Shown: positions 13,316-25,610 of the stretch, piece by piece | Numbering within the stretch: position 1 is the first letter of the stretch | How the letters are laid out: each line of letters opens with the position of its first letter | Origin: Diadophis punctatus similis | Lineage: Eukaryota; Chordata; Lepidosauria; Squamata; Dipsadidae | Direction: 5' to 3' | NCBI GenBank assembly: GCA_023053685.1 | Contig: JALIGW010000001.1 | Location: 228,308,434-228,372,433, forward strand | Length of the DNA: 64,000 nucleotides | The notes under the pieces: generated by a model | Told to the model about the DNA's origin: nothing | What the model saw: only the letters and a program-made list of their open reading frames with translations | Databases searched by the model: none | Translations under genes and position numbers: made by a program

Positions 13316-13524
13316 CAATAGCAATAGCACTTAGACTTATATGCCGCTTCATAGTGCTTTACAGCCCTCTCTAAGCGGTTTACAGAGTCAGCATATTGCC
13401 CCCAACAATCTGGGTCCTCATTTTACCCACCTCAGAAGGATGGAAGGCTGAGTCAACCTTGAGCCGGTGAGATTTGAACTGCGGAACTGCAGTGCTGCAT
13501 TTTAACACTGCGCCACCTCGGCTC
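13316..13524 (-). mobile_element. tRNA-derived squamate SINE
   Basis: Reverse copy of the 17429 family. It has aatagcaatagcac units at the tail side, the core 'aacaatctgggtcctcattt', and the head side 'cactgcgccacctcggctc'. Confidence 0.88.
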
Positions 13525-14600
13525 GACACAAAATTAAAAATTTTCTATTTCCTCACTTCAATCTAAGTGTTTCAGATAGTTTTTCTTTTTTAATGAAAGG
13601 ACTCCAATCAGTTAACTCCCTGAGACTTCTCTGTGATTGCATTAAGACATGATTCACAAACATTTTTACATTTACCATTTTATCTCCTGGAAAATACGTT
13701 AATGGCCTGAGGGAAAAAAAGTACCTTCCATCTACTTGTTCAACCATAGGGTTGTTTAGAAGGTGCATAAACATTAGAAACTCTGTGATTTTATTGGAAT
13801 ATTTGGAAGCAATGAGAGCTAAAAGGGGTGGATTTATTTTTAATGGTGCATTGAAGTGCAGCTTTTCTTCAAATTGCAGCAGTGGGTAGCTTGGAAGATA
13901 CACTGTGAAGCTGCTCAATTTAGTTGATTAGTACCTGACTTCCATTATGAGAAAGGTTTAGCATTTAAATTACTTTGGTTTGAGCAATATTCTTGCAGAG
14001 TACTGTTGAACACAAAACAAAAGCAAGGGAAACTCACATCCTTGTAAGGGAGAAAACCCCAGACCATTTTGCATTGGCTATTCTGTGCTTAGCCTATATG
14101 ATGAAATGATGTATAGCATTCAGTTAACTTTTCCTGCCATTGGAATGGCCTCTGCAAAAATGAGGGATTGTGTGTGTGTCAATTTCTTCTGTGCAGTTCT
14201 TCTCATGTCATATATGGGAATTTGCAGGAATAGAAACAAGTCCCATCATGCAATCCAGAAATCCAGGCCTCAGATTTTGGATTTTATCCAAAGTAGGAAG
14301 CTATACAACACGGAAAAATGCAGACTAGGATTGAATTAAGATTTATAATGGGAAACAAATTGTGGGGAGGGGAGGTTGGACACACAATTGCAGATGAGTT
14401 TATCTTTATAAGATAGAACTTTGAGGAAAATTACTGAGGCAATGCTTCCTAACAAGGGGTGTAATTGTCAAAGATAATAGAATATACAAATAGAATTTAG
14501 ATAGAGGCTGCCTGGAAAAGATGGAAAAGAGATTTAGCCAGGAAAGTTAGAGGGAAACCTGGATTTCTTGTTTCCTCAGTGTAAGATACGTGCTTCATTT
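13525..14600. other. Intron 1 stretch, no gene seen
   Basis: No supported exon. A minus-strand frame of 121 codons at 13553-13918 has no familiar domain and no neighbouring exon, and I do not call it a gene. Confidence 0.4.
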
Positions 14601-14775
14601 ACCCCTTGTTGTTATTTATTTATTACATTTATATAACCACCCATCTCACGAAAACTGACATGAGAGCAGTGTACAATAGTAAAAAAAATGCATATATGTA
14701 AAAACAGACATTTAAAAATGGAAAAAACAACATTGACATGGAGATAATTAAAATTAGAAACCCAACGAAAGAATT
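14601..14775 (-). mobile_element. LINE 3' tail fragment
   Basis: The (ttat)n start followed by 'acatttatataaccacccatc' and an A-rich gtgtacaatag stretch matches the reverse of LINE 3' ends ending in gggtggc...aataaataaa. Similar pieces lie at 40150, 51777 and 53635. Confidence 0.4.
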
Positions 14776-15559
14776 GATGGAATTGAGCAGATGTGTTTTT
14801 GGTCATGGATGCCAACCATACCTGGAAATGCCCTCCAGTACATGATTTCTGAGGGAAAAAGTACTAGATACTAGAAATTAAACTTAGCTGAACCTTTGGT
14901 GATCTGTACATTTAAAGAGGATGGATCCTTGTTAATACTTTGATCAAAGACCACCAAAAGATACTAGGGCTATTCTCTACAGTGAGAAATAGACAAAAAT
15001 ATCCTGCAGTAGCCAACCATTTCTGAATTGCAACCGAGGAAACTACATGACTATTTCCACAAAGACACCAGGAGTTAAAATTGACTTGAAAAAAACCTTG
15101 ATTTTAAGCAGCTTCGGTTGCCAATTGTGATTTTATTATTGAAACGATGTGTTTTTGTAAAACTTGCAAAGCTCACTGAATATTCAGTAGTGCATGTCCA
15201 CTAGAAGGGAGGAAATACATTTCATATAGAATTAAAATAAAAGGTGCTCTTAGAAATAAATGTCATTATTGACACATATTGTATATCGGATTGACTTGGT
15301 ACTGTATGTCTGAGAGCGAGGGAGGAAGAACCAGTGGCAAACTATTCGGTTCCACTTGGCACTTTTTGCTGTTTGCCAGAACCTTTCAGGTAAATGTTTA
15401 TGTTTTTCTCCTGCCTGGAGAAATTGACCCTGTTGTGGAGCAGAACATATTTTCATCAAGGGTCACTCTTTGACCATTATATGAACAGATGAGAGGCTGA
15501 ATTGAGCCTCTGGAACAGAATTTTAAACCCAGTTTTAAAGGAGTGTGGCAAACAGTGGC

Positions 15560-16015
15560 CTTCCAGATATGTTAAACGGGGGTAAGTTGTTGGTTGTTCC
15601 AAGTCATATCACAATAAACAATTCTGCGTGGATACAAGTGACGCTCTTGAAATTGTATTTCTATATGGCACTGAGAAAAATCTACATAGAAGAACAGGTG
15701 TTAGCTGCAGCTCAGAAGGCATTTGCACAAATGCATTTTGGGCTCCAGTTGTACCCATTTCTGGATCAAGAGGCCTTACTCGCATTTTCTGATGCTTTGT
15801 CTCTAATTATCTGGATTATTGCAATGTGCTCTACCTGGGATTTCTCTTGAAGATCACTCAGAGGCTACAGCCTGTCCAGAATGCAGCATTCTCGGCAGTT
15901 ACAGGAATTCCTCTGCGTGACCATGTAACATTTCTTTTTTCAAGAGCTGCATTGGTTAGCAATAAGCTTCTGGGTACATTTTTTTAAAGATTAGTAAGTA
16001 AGATTTCCTCAATCT
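15560..16015 (+). pseudogene. Decayed CR1/L3-like reverse-transcriptase fragment
   Basis: The frame around 15690-15850 aligns by eye with the better copy at 11596: AFAQMHFGLQLYPFL corresponds to TFAQVRLVHQLRPYL, and QEALLAFSDALSLI to REALLTVTHALII. The next words ('ttattgcaatgtgctctac', 'cctgtccagaatgcagca') continue the alignment in another frame. Several frameshifts and stops are present. Confidence 0.75.
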
Positions 16016-17428
16016 AATTTATGGACTCTACTCTCTGCATATCTAGCACTGGTGGCCATTAACATACCTTCAGATGTTTGGCTCTCTCCAGACAGAAGAG
16101 AAACTCTAATCATCTAGTCTCCATTGTAATATGCCATTCTCAACCTCTTTGGTTGCACAATTATCATCTCTGGAAATGGTCTTTCTACACAACCCAATGG
16201 GGCAAAATTTGTTTTGATTTGATTAAACAAATAATAACGTGAACAGAGTTCTACTTCCTTCTTGAAACAGTTGTGATGTTTCTTTATGTTATTTGCTTTA
16301 AAAGCATTATAAGAGTCCCATTTTGCACTCCAGCCTTCTGTGATCCCCCCCATTTCTTTTTATTTGATAGTAAATAGTGGGCTATATTTCTAATAACTAG
16401 CAAGCAGGTAGGTGAGCATATCCAGAAATCTGTTTCCCTTTTACATGTTCCTCCATCTGCCTTGACAGCTCATCTTTCACCAAGAAATATTAGGATAGTC
16501 ACACTATTGCAAGAGTTTTCCATTTATAACACTACCATCATAGTTATTTTCCTCAAAATACAAATTATGTATTTTCTATTTGAGTCCTAAAATTGAGCCC
16601 TAGGCAAGGATTGGGAGGGAAAAAAGCCAATAGATTACTGACAATATGAGACAAATAGTTGAAAGGATTTTTATTCAGAATCTTTAAAAGTTTTTTTTTA
16701 ATCTCAGTTATGCACCTCTAGAGAACCAGTTACTCAGTGAAAAATTTAAATGTTTAAAGTTAAGATAGTGCAGGCTGCATGCTTTCTGTATATCAGATGG
16801 AGAGAATCTTGTGCATGTCGGACACACACCAACAAAAACATATCAGGGAAAAAAAGTTAGCAAGAAATCTCCAGCTCTGTTGGGCTTATATTAGGAAAGC
16901 AGCCAACCAGCTGATGGGAGTGCCAATGTACGGAATATAATGGTTTCATTCTAAAAGCTTTTTGTGTGATTGATTCACAGGACTCACTTCAGCAACCACT
17001 GAGATGAATGAGGGAACAATAAGAAATGAAGGGCTCGCATCTTTCAGTGAAGTGACAAGAGCCCTAGAAGAAAGCTCTTTTTAATCTGGTCTAAGTCTGC
17101 CAAACTGCCAAGGGAGCTGTGCACAACGTTCATTTGCAAAATGAAAGATATTTGGTTTTTGTAGGAAGGATTTTTTTTCCACACAGCTGTTACAGGGAAG
17201 GAGTAGGGTTGGAGACCCCCAATGTGACAGCCTTGGGCCTCCAGGCATCTTGCTTCACGATCACCAAACTCCCTGTCCCGATTGACCATTTGCAATATAA
17301 AGCATTGAGTTCCAAAAAAGAAGCGAAACTGCCATGCCGCAAGTCAAAACATCAGACTTTCCTCCCCAAGAGTAAAATGAAGAACGATGGTCTTCTAGTG
17401 TTTTGTTTATTCATTTCAACTATATAGT
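16016..17428. other. Intron 1 stretch, no gene seen
   Basis: Unique-looking AT-rich DNA without a supported exon, RNA gene or repeat border. Confidence 0.4.
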
Positions 17429-17643
17429 GAGCCGCGGTAGCGCAGTGGTTGGAATGCAGTATTGCAGGCTGACTCTGCCCACTGCCAGGAATTCGATCCT
17501 GACCGGCTCAAGGTTGATTCAGCCTTCCATCCTTCCGAGGCCAGTAAAATGAGGACTCAGATTGATGGGGGCAATAAGCTGACTCTGTAAACCAGTTATA
17601 GAGGGCTGTAAAGCGGTATATAAGTCAAACTGCTGCTGCTATT
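17429..17643 (+). mobile_element. tRNA-derived squamate SINE with intact tRNA-like head
   Basis: The head starts gagccgcggtagcgcagtgg, which holds an A-box-like word, and includes ttcgatcctgaccggctc, which holds a B-box-like word. The first bases GAGCCG pair with CGGCTC about 75 bases on, as in a tRNA acceptor stem. The body has 'gttgattcagccttccatcc' and the tail ends in tgctgctgcta units. This is the clearest forward copy in the window; reverse copies lie at 8075, 13316, 40347 and 41530. Confidence 0.9.
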
Positions 17644-18342
17644 TATTTATCAAGGAAACTTGATTCAAATAACCCTTTCTAACTTTTCTTCACCCCCACC
17701 CACAAAAGCCATACTGAAAATCACTCTTGTGAAAGTTGTGGAGTAACCATGCAAAATATTTATTTGACCAAGAAATAGAGAAGGCACATCAGATGTCATG
17801 TGCTCTGTAATGAGCATAGTATGAATTATGAACTTTCTAAAACAACATGGATACCTGCATTGACCAGGGCTTGGATAAATGCACTGTAATATATTCACTT
17901 AGCTGGTTGGCTGAGGACTAGTTCCATCCATCTGGAATTTCTTCCATGAAATGTTTTGTAGCCATTATCTTATGCCCTGGCTGTGAAATACAGTGATGCA
18001 TTTTCAGTGCAGGTTTACATTATCCTTGAATAACAAGGATTGACAAACCTGTTCTGGCGCCTTTCAATGTTCTTTAAAGCAGTGCCCTGTAATTTGATTC
18101 CTTTTTAAAGCATCTCCTCTGAAAACAGAAATAACCTTTGAAAACATTGTGTCTGTTTACATTTTCCCCATAATTGGAAAATTGACATTTCTTTTGCTTA
18201 GTAAATGTCTAGTTTGCCTGTCTTGGAAAAGTTGAAGGAGACTTACAGAATAAAACCACATATCACACTCCCCCAGTCCGATGACACCCAGCTGTGTTCG
18301 TGGCCAGAATAGCCATAGGATAATGAGAACTGTAGTCTAGTA
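17644..18342. other. Intron 1 stretch, no gene seen
   Basis: No exon, RNA gene or repeat could be supported. Confidence 0.4.
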
Positions 18343-18477
18343 CAGGGGTCTCCAACCTTGGCAACTTTAAGACTTGTGGACTTCAACTCCCAGAATTCCT
18401 CAGCCAACAAAGCTGGCTGAGGAACTCTGGGAGTTGAAGTCCACAAGTCTTAAAGTTGCCAGGGTTGGAGACCCCTG
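18343..18477. mobile_element. Palindromic hAT-type MITE, 'caggggtctccaacc' family
   Basis: Nearly the whole 135 bp is an inverted repeat: caggggtctccaaccttggc at the left and its complement at the right, with 'gacttcaactcccagaatt' in the arms. The two flanks share only a short tagta word, so no clean 8-bp duplication can be read. Sister copies with clean duplications lie at 37289 and 35225. Confidence 0.85.
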
Positions 18478-18536
18478 GTAGTACATCAAGAAAGCAGATT
18501 TGTACACAAATCATACTGGTTGAGACTTTTTAAACT

Positions 18537-18755
18537 AATAAAGGAGAATATTTGTAGCTCAGGGTTGCCAAGAGGGGTCCTTGGTGCTCTCTGATCTTGC
18601 TTGTTTTCCAGCAGAGGTTTCATTAGCCAAATTAGGTAACATCGTTGACTAGCACTGATGATATTATCTAGCTTAGGTAAAGAAATATTTGCAAGAAAAC
18701 AAGCAAGCTCAGAAAGCACCAAGGACCCCTCAATTTTCAAACTGATATCCAATAA
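18537..18755 (-). mobile_element. Penelope-like element end, palindromic, with hammerhead-like core
   Basis: The arms read aggggtccttggtgctctct ... and agcaccaaggacccct, a long imperfect palindrome. The left flank (aataaaggagaatatttgta) is the inverted version of the right flank of the copy at 27274-27845, so the two copies lie in opposite orientation. On the + strand 18652-18692 reads GCA, CTGATGA, a 5-bp stem candidate (TTATC with GGTAA), GAAA, and TGC. Assignment to Penelope-like elements rests on this wording and on their known association with hammerhead motifs. Confidence 0.6.
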
Positions 18756-21079
18756 ATTTGAAGGGCATCTGGCTGTGGAAGGCTGATGTAAACTGTTTCC
18801 AGCTAAGAAAGTTTAGCAAGAAACTTTTATATTGTCAAGAGCCTCCTCCCACTGCCACAAAAAGAATAGTAATTGTCCATTTCTAAGGCTCTGGGCAACA
18901 ATTAAGCTTTTCATTATTCCTAGGACTGGAGGAACAAGGCTGTAATATTTCTGGAGAGCAGTGTTTATTATGCTCTTGTTTTGCTTGAGCTGTAGCTTCT
19001 AAACCTACGTAAGATTTATGTTACCTCTATTTCCTAAACTCCCGCTTTGGGTTTAGATCTAGCCTCAAGATAGACTACAAAGAAGTAACTTCAGGAGCTG
19101 CTTTCTTTATTACTATACAAGTTGAGACAAGTGTGAAAGGCAAGGAGTGTGGGTAAAAAAATGGTTATAATTATAAAAGAGAGTGATGATGTGAGCAGAT
19201 GATTTTGTTGAGATTCTTGTTTATAATTAATAATTCCGTGCTTAGCATATGGCAGGTAAGAGAAAACTCTAGTTTGACAGGTGTTCTACCCAATTTTGCA
19301 TCTATGCCTTGGGACAGTCTCTGGGTTCACACATCGCCAGAGGGTAGCGTGTTTTGATTAGCAAGCATGAACCCATCTACTCCCTTTTCCTCCCAGCTTC
19401 CTAAAGCACAAGATGGCTTACAGTATTCTCCAGAACAAAAGCCTATATAGTTAAGTGGTTTAAGGCAAAAAAGAAACGGCTGGAAATTGCCATTGATGAG
19501 ATAATGTTTTACCAAATGAGTGCAGGTGCCTCAACAAATCTGCTACTGAATAGCCTTTAAGCTTTTATTTTTGTTTCCTTATCCCTGAGGTATATTTTCT
19601 CTTATTCTCTTCCTTCTTAAAGTGCACCTAAACTATATTTAGCATTGGTAGATTGATGTGAATAAGCTCAAGTTAATAGCCAGCAGGTTTTTTTGTCTGT
19701 GTATATGTGTGTATTTTTAATTATTAGCATTTTATCCTGGCGCAGAAAGGGGGGAAATTCAGAATGATATTTTCTCAGAATGATATTACTTGTATTCTAC
19801 TGAATTGGTTAGTTAAAAAGCTATTAGTAAATAATACTTCCTTAGTAAAGGAAGGCCGAGGAGTGGGATAGATGCACCCTTTTTGTGGAGCTAAGAGTGA
19901 AATGAAGAAAGGGAGGGAGGGGAGGAATTTGAGGAATCTGAGGAATCATCTAATTCTAAGCCCTTGTTTCTTTGCCAGCAACTTCACTCACCTGAATGCA
20001 ATTGCTGGTCTCTTGTGCCAAGCACGTGTGACTAGTCAAAAACCCACTATATACTGTAGCCTGAGACAAGTGGTGCTATTAGACTTGGAATCAGTTAAAA
20101 TAAATGGATTTCAACTTGGAAAAATGGAGTCCTTTTGAAGAAAGAGACTCAGGTTCCCAATTCATACATATAAAGCCTCAGCAGACATAATGCTGAAAAT
20201 GGCCTTTTATCTTGATTTCAGTGCAGAAGATGATTATTATACTCATAGTATTATGGTAGTATTTGATGTTAATGTTTTAATGATTTTTAAAAAATCTTTG
20301 GTATGCCTATTAAGTTGAACAAACTGTTTTGAAATGTATCAGTCTAATAGGTGTTGGCATCTTAGATAGAAATGCTTTATGAAAATCCCTTATATATGGG
20401 GAGAACTTCTCAAAGAAGAATAGCAATAACTATGGATGTATTTTCTTCCTAACTCCTCTTTCTGGCTTCCTTTGGCTGAATGATTCTACCATGCACCTAT
20501 GCATAACTGCAAGAAACCAGCTGGTATTTTATTGGAGTCTTTTTGAACATATGTCTAAATAACAAGAAAGTGTTGCCTGCAGGATGTTTGCAGTCTTTCT
20601 TGGTGATGCATATCTTGAAATATGCATGAACGGCTCCAGATACTTCTGCATGTTACAGTTTGCATGAGCTTGTGCCATTGAGCTGATAACTGAACCTTTG
20701 TGGGCTGAATGAGAACATGGTGGCATAGAATGACATGCAAGCCATCAAGATATTGCAGGTCCCCCTAGAGAGCTATCTTTTGTGGCTCATCTGATGGCTG
20801 ATGACTCAGTTGTCCTTCTCAGAAGTTGAGGTTGGAACAGTTGTCTGGGACCTCTCAATTCTTTGGTCCCCAACATGAAATCTGTAGCAGAAGATTGGAT
20901 TGACTCCAATGTTTTGCTGGGACTTGAACTAAAAATCAACCACAATCTGGGTGAGAAAGCAGGGCATAATTTCGATATATGGATGAACCACTCCACCTCT
21001 GCAGAGGAGTTTCCCTCCAGATTTCTCATTTCTCATTTCTATTTCCTTTCCCATAAGCTTGGAGGGGATGGCGAGAAGG
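18756..21079. other. Intron 1 stretch, no gene seen
   Basis: About 2.3 kb of AT-rich DNA without a supported exon or clear repeat. The ORFs here are short and have no familiar domains. Confidence 0.4.
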
Positions 21080-21081
21080 TA

Positions 21082-22053
21082 CCGTATTTTTCGGAGTATA
21101 AGACGCACCTTTTTACCCTCAAAAAGAGGGTGAAAACCTGGGTGCGTCTTATACACCGAATGCAGCCCCACCCAGCCACCCCCACCCTTTGGCCTCTGCC
21201 TGCCAGCAATTTACCTCTTTGCAGCAAACAGGGCAGAGCACAAGAAGAGATAAACTGCCTCCCGACCTACAGCTGACAGAGGCTTGCAAGCCACCTAGTA
21301 AAATGAAACTAACTACAGTGGCTGTGATGAGACAAATTGCTGGGAGATAAACTGCTGGCAATATTAGACTGCTGAAATCAAAAGGAGGCAAGCTATAGTT
21401 GCTATGGCTCAGAGCTAGAGCTCTTGCCTCACAATCAGGAGGTTGTGAGTTCTATCCTAGGTAGAGGCAGATTCTGTTAATATGTTATTTTGTTAAATGT
21501 TTGTAGAGTGTTCAAATTATTAGACTTATTTTTTAAAGACTGCTTTATTATTGTTCTAGACAACTTAACAAAATGAAGAAGCTTTTTAAAATAAATGCTT
21601 GCTCTGAAGAGGCCCAGTGCTATTGTATCTTCTTTTAAATAGCAGAGAATACTTCCAGAAAGCCACATCAATTTTAAAGATCTGTAAAAGTATAATCTGA
21701 AATGTCCTGTTTTAGTATTAAGTATTAGTATTAAAAGAAGGCAGCTGAGAAATCCTGACTTAGTCATGTTTGGAGTAGATCTATTTAAATAATTGGGAGA
21801 AGTTAGTGTGATTACATTTAAGAAAACTTTCTGGGATTAATATACTGCCATAAATGTACATTTCTCCAATTCTTTGCCATTTCTATGGGTCAGGCACACA
21901 TGCACAGAAATACACAGCAAACAGTGTATATCATCTGTACTGTTTGCTGTTTGCCAAATTGCTGGGAGGCAGAGGCCTTTTTTCCTTGTTTTCCTCCCCC
22001 AAAACTAAGGTGCGTCTTATACTCCGGTGCGTCTTATACTCCGAAAAATACGG
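21082..22053. mobile_element. TA-flanked inverted-repeat DNA transposon, 'ccgtatttttcgg' family
   Basis: The left end is ccgtatttttcggagtataa and the right end is its inverse (tccgaaaaatacgg), each next to TA. The right end carries the word ggtgcgtcttatactcc twice. TA flanks suggest a Tc1/mariner-type origin. The interior holds a tRNA-like SINE (21400-21475) and unrecognised DNA. Relatives lie at 30238 and 50568. Confidence 0.65.
21400..21475 (+). mobile_element. tRNA-like SINE head inside the TA-flanked element
   Basis: The words tggctcagagctagagctc (A-box-like) and ggttgtgagttctatccta (B-box-like) are about 35 bases apart, as in tRNA-derived SINEs. It lacks the sequence of a normal tRNA gene, so I call a SINE. 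Confidence 0.5.
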
Positions 22054-22235
22054 TAATTGTCTTCCTGGCTGTGAACAATATTATACCTCTCCAGAGTACT
22101 GAACTCCTAAATGGATGCAGGAAACTACTCATTAGACTTAATCCCACAACAGTTTTATGCTGCTGATGGAGAGAATGAGTTCATCAAATAGTCATGTTGA
22201 GATGATCTGCAAGTTGATCCTATGTTGGGTGTACT

Positions 22236-22842
22236 TAACAACAACAACAACAGAGTTGGAAGGGACCTTGGAGGTCTTCTAGTCCAACCCCCTGCTTACG
22301 CAGGAAACCCTACACTACTTCAGACAGATGGTTATCCAACATCTTCTTAAAAATGTCTAGTGTTGGAGCATTCACAACTTCTGGAGGTAAGCTGTTCCAC
22401 TGATTAATTGTTCTAACTGGCAGGAAATTTCTCCTTAGTTCTAAGTTACTTCTCTCCTTGTTTAGTTTCCATCCATTGCTTCTTGTTCTACCCTCAGGTG
22501 CTTTGGAGAATAGTTTGACTCCCTCTTCTTTGTGGCAACCCCTGAGATATTGGAACACTGCTATCATGTCTCCCCTGATCCTTCTTTTCATTAAACTAGA
22601 CATACCCAGTTCCTGCAACCGTTCTTCATATGTTTTAGCCTCCAGTCCTCTAATCATCTTTGTTGCTCTTCTCTGCACTCTTTCTAGAGTCTCAACATCC
22701 TTTTTACATCGTGGCGACCAAAACTGTATGCAGTATTCCAAGTGTGGCCTTACCAAGGCATTATAAAGTGGTATTAACACTTCGCGTGATCTTGATTCTA
22801 TCCCTCTGTTAATGCAGCCTAGAACTGTGTTGGCTTTCTTTC
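22236..22842 (-). pseudogene. CR1-type LINE, C-terminal RT region and 3' end
   Basis: The minus-strand frame at 22310-22780 gives 156 codons with the usual CR1 C-terminal wording (ALVRPHLEYCIQFWSP, LERVQRRATKMI, LRRNFLPVRTINQWNSLP). The 3' end on the + left side is a short (AAC)n tail at 22236-22251 followed by agagttggaagggaccttgg. It is truncated at the 5' side near 22842 and so cannot encode a functional LINE. Confidence 0.92.
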
Positions 22843-23316
22843 ACTTCCTTTCACTGTGAACTGTATCAGATTAACAAAAGGGGATAGCAGAATATTCACA
22901 CGCTCATTTTTGGGATTGGATGATCTAAGCAAACTAGTGTATTCTATTGAGATTATCTCTTGAAATTATCTCTGCATAGCTCAGCATGTGCTAAGTGAAT
23001 GTGAGAATAGAACTACTGGATCAAGCCTCAGTCCTTCTAATCACCATCCCATCTTATATGGTGGTTCACCAGAGATAGCATGGAAGCCCACCAATAGGAG
23101 ATTAAAACAGGCCTCATCTCTTATAGTTGCTCCCTAAAGCTCAAAGGGTACCTCCTTGTGACTTGAAAGAGTAACTCAAATTTTGGCTTTGTTTGGATTA
23201 ATTTTGTAAGCATTGTGCAGACAAAGCCATAATATAGAGAAACTCAAATAGTCAGGTACGAGCATAATTTCCATTGAGCATGGCTTTTAGCAGAAGCAGA
23301 ACAAGAGGCCCTAAAA
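22843..23316. other. Intron 1 stretch, no gene seen
   Basis: No supported feature between the CR1 copy and the hAT element. Confidence 0.4.
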
Positions 23317-23749
23317 CAGTGATGGCGAACCTATGGCATGCGTGCCACAGGTGGCACGCGGAGCCATATCTGCCAGCACGCGAGCCGTTGCCTAGCTCAG
23401 CTCCAGCGCGCATGTGCCCGGCAGCCAGCTGATTTTTGGCTCACGCGGAGGCTCTGGGAGGGCGTTTGGCTTCCGGAGGGCCTCCGGGGGGGATGGGAGA
23501 GGGCGTTTTTGCCCTCCCCAGGCTTCAGGGAAGCCTCTGGAGCCTAAGGAGGGCAAAAAATGTGCCTACTGGGCCCACCAGAAGTTGGAAAATGGGCCAT
23601 TTTCGGCCTCCAGAGGGCCTCCGGGGAGCGGGGGAGGCCATTTTCGCCCTCCACAGGCAGTGAATTGTGGGTGTGGGCACTCGTGCATGTACGATAGCAC
23701 GCGCGCATGCACTTTCAGCACCCGAGGAAAAAAAGGTTCGCCATCACTG
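23317..23749. mobile_element. hAT-type element, 'gatggcgaacc' family
   Basis: Inverted ends cagtgatggcgaacc and ggttcgccatcactg are both intact. The flanks (ccctaaaa and atctagtc) do not form a clear duplication. The GC-rich interior matches the copy at 9091 in opposite orientation. No transposase is present. Confidence 0.85.
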
Positions 23750-25610
23750 ATCTAGTCCCTTCACAATGTTTTCTACCATCCCAGCTTTCCACTTTTGTTC
23801 ATGCAAATAGACATACTTCCAAACAAAGCACTGAACTATAGCCACCCACCCACCCACCACTTTTTTTTAAAAAAAAGTGCTTCTAGCATAAATATTTTGC
23901 AAGAGGCTAGCACTTTGCTATAACTTCAGGAGACCAAGGAACCCAATGGGCACTAAGGAAGGTGCCCACAAATAGCACATTTTCTACCTATAGATTAATC
24001 AACTTTGCATCTCCAGTGCACCCTGAAAAAGCTAGCTTGTTCCAGCTGATGTCAAAGAAAAGCATTGAACCTGCAAGGATAGAATTACCAAAAGAGCATG
24101 ATGGGTTCTAGTAGTATTCCCAGTGGCTTGCCAGTTTCATTGCAAGAACAGTCTTGCTATACCCTGAAATGCTGCTTTCTGGCCAGGACAACTGGAGAGA
24201 GCAAGTGATAGTTCCATGATTCACTGCCCATTAACGGGGAATTAATCATGCTGCTTTTTGAATTTCCAGCTGCTTTTTGGCTACAGCATTAAAACCAGTT
24301 AAGCGCCTTTTAAAACTGTCTGTGAAATCCCACTGATTTTCCTCTGGAAAGAACTGTCTTTAATTCCGGGCAGTTTGGAGATTATGGAATTGTAGTTCCA
24401 ATATTTTTAGTTGATATTTCTTATTGATGGACAAAGAGAAAATAATATCAGCTCACAATACCTCATTTGAGCTATTCTCGGCTTTTGAACCTTACAGATT
24501 CCCTTTATGTAAAACTCTGATAATATCAATGACAGAAGTAGGCAAACATTAAGAAAATCTGCCAAAGGATGAATATGTTTTGTGTGAAACATTCTTTGTA
24601 TAATTTGGATGAATTGGAGAGGAAGGCTGGTTCCCTAAAACTGGTATTTTATGTCATACTATTAAAATAGCATGCTAATGGATGAGCGAATAAGTTGTTT
24701 AACTGTCCACATATTCCTTAGAATTTCAGCTAAATGCACATATTGTTATTGTGTATTAAAACTCTACAATCCGTCCACACAAATCTAACCATGGGGTTAG
24801 ATCCATATCTTTACAGCAGGTTTGACATTTAGAGGTGGCCTTAACTGATAGTTGCCCCTCTACAATAAAGAAAATTTCAGAAGGTGTTAAATTTTAAAAT
24901 AGCTACGGTAGGTAGCTTTTATTTCAGGTATCCTGTAACTCTTTTAATACTTCAGCCAATACTTAAAATATTGCCAAGTTCTTTCAAAGGTGATATATTC
25001 ATAGAAAGATTATTATGATCAGTGCACTTAGCTGCTCTGCTTAGGAAATACTCTTCATACTCTTATAGTACTGATCTTGAAACTATCCAGAAAACCACAA
25101 CTCTAACAAATTGTAGACCAAAAAGAGAAGAAAAGAAAAAGAATTAGATTCTTAGAATATTTCAGAAGTGAGTTTTTAGGACTATTGGAAAATTACTTTA
25201 ACAAACTCAAAACAGGGTTGAGATTAGGTGATGTACCTAGTAACAATCTGGCTTCCATGCTCGCTGAACAAGGTAGCATTGAGGTGTTAGTAAGCTGAAA
25301 AACAAGATGTCCTCCCAGATCTTATTGTGTTCTACTCTGGAAGTGATTGTGAGCTTTCCTTGGGATTAACTTCAGGTCTCACAAATTCTGCTACTCTACT
25401 ATTCTTATTGTACTACTACTTTCAATTCTAGTCGTTCCTCCGTTGAATGAAATGTTGAATGTTTCATTATTCTCTTCAAGTTTCATTTCTTTATTCTAAA
25501 TGAAAATGTTTTACTTGTTTGGAAATACATGTTTGGAGGCATTACGAAAAGATCTAGTGAAGCCAATCATTAGTAGTTCAGTTCTGTCATCTCTTCAGCT
25601 TTAACATTCT
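23750..25610. other. Intron 1 stretch, no gene seen
   Basis: About 1.9 kb without a supported exon or clear repeat. Confidence 0.4.

Noticed and set aside
13553..13918. 121-codon minus-strand frame
   Set aside because: No familiar domain, no flanking exon signals. Likely chance.
17429..17510. tRNA gene candidate
   Set aside because: The tRNA-like head continues into a SINE body repeated at four other places, so it is a SINE.
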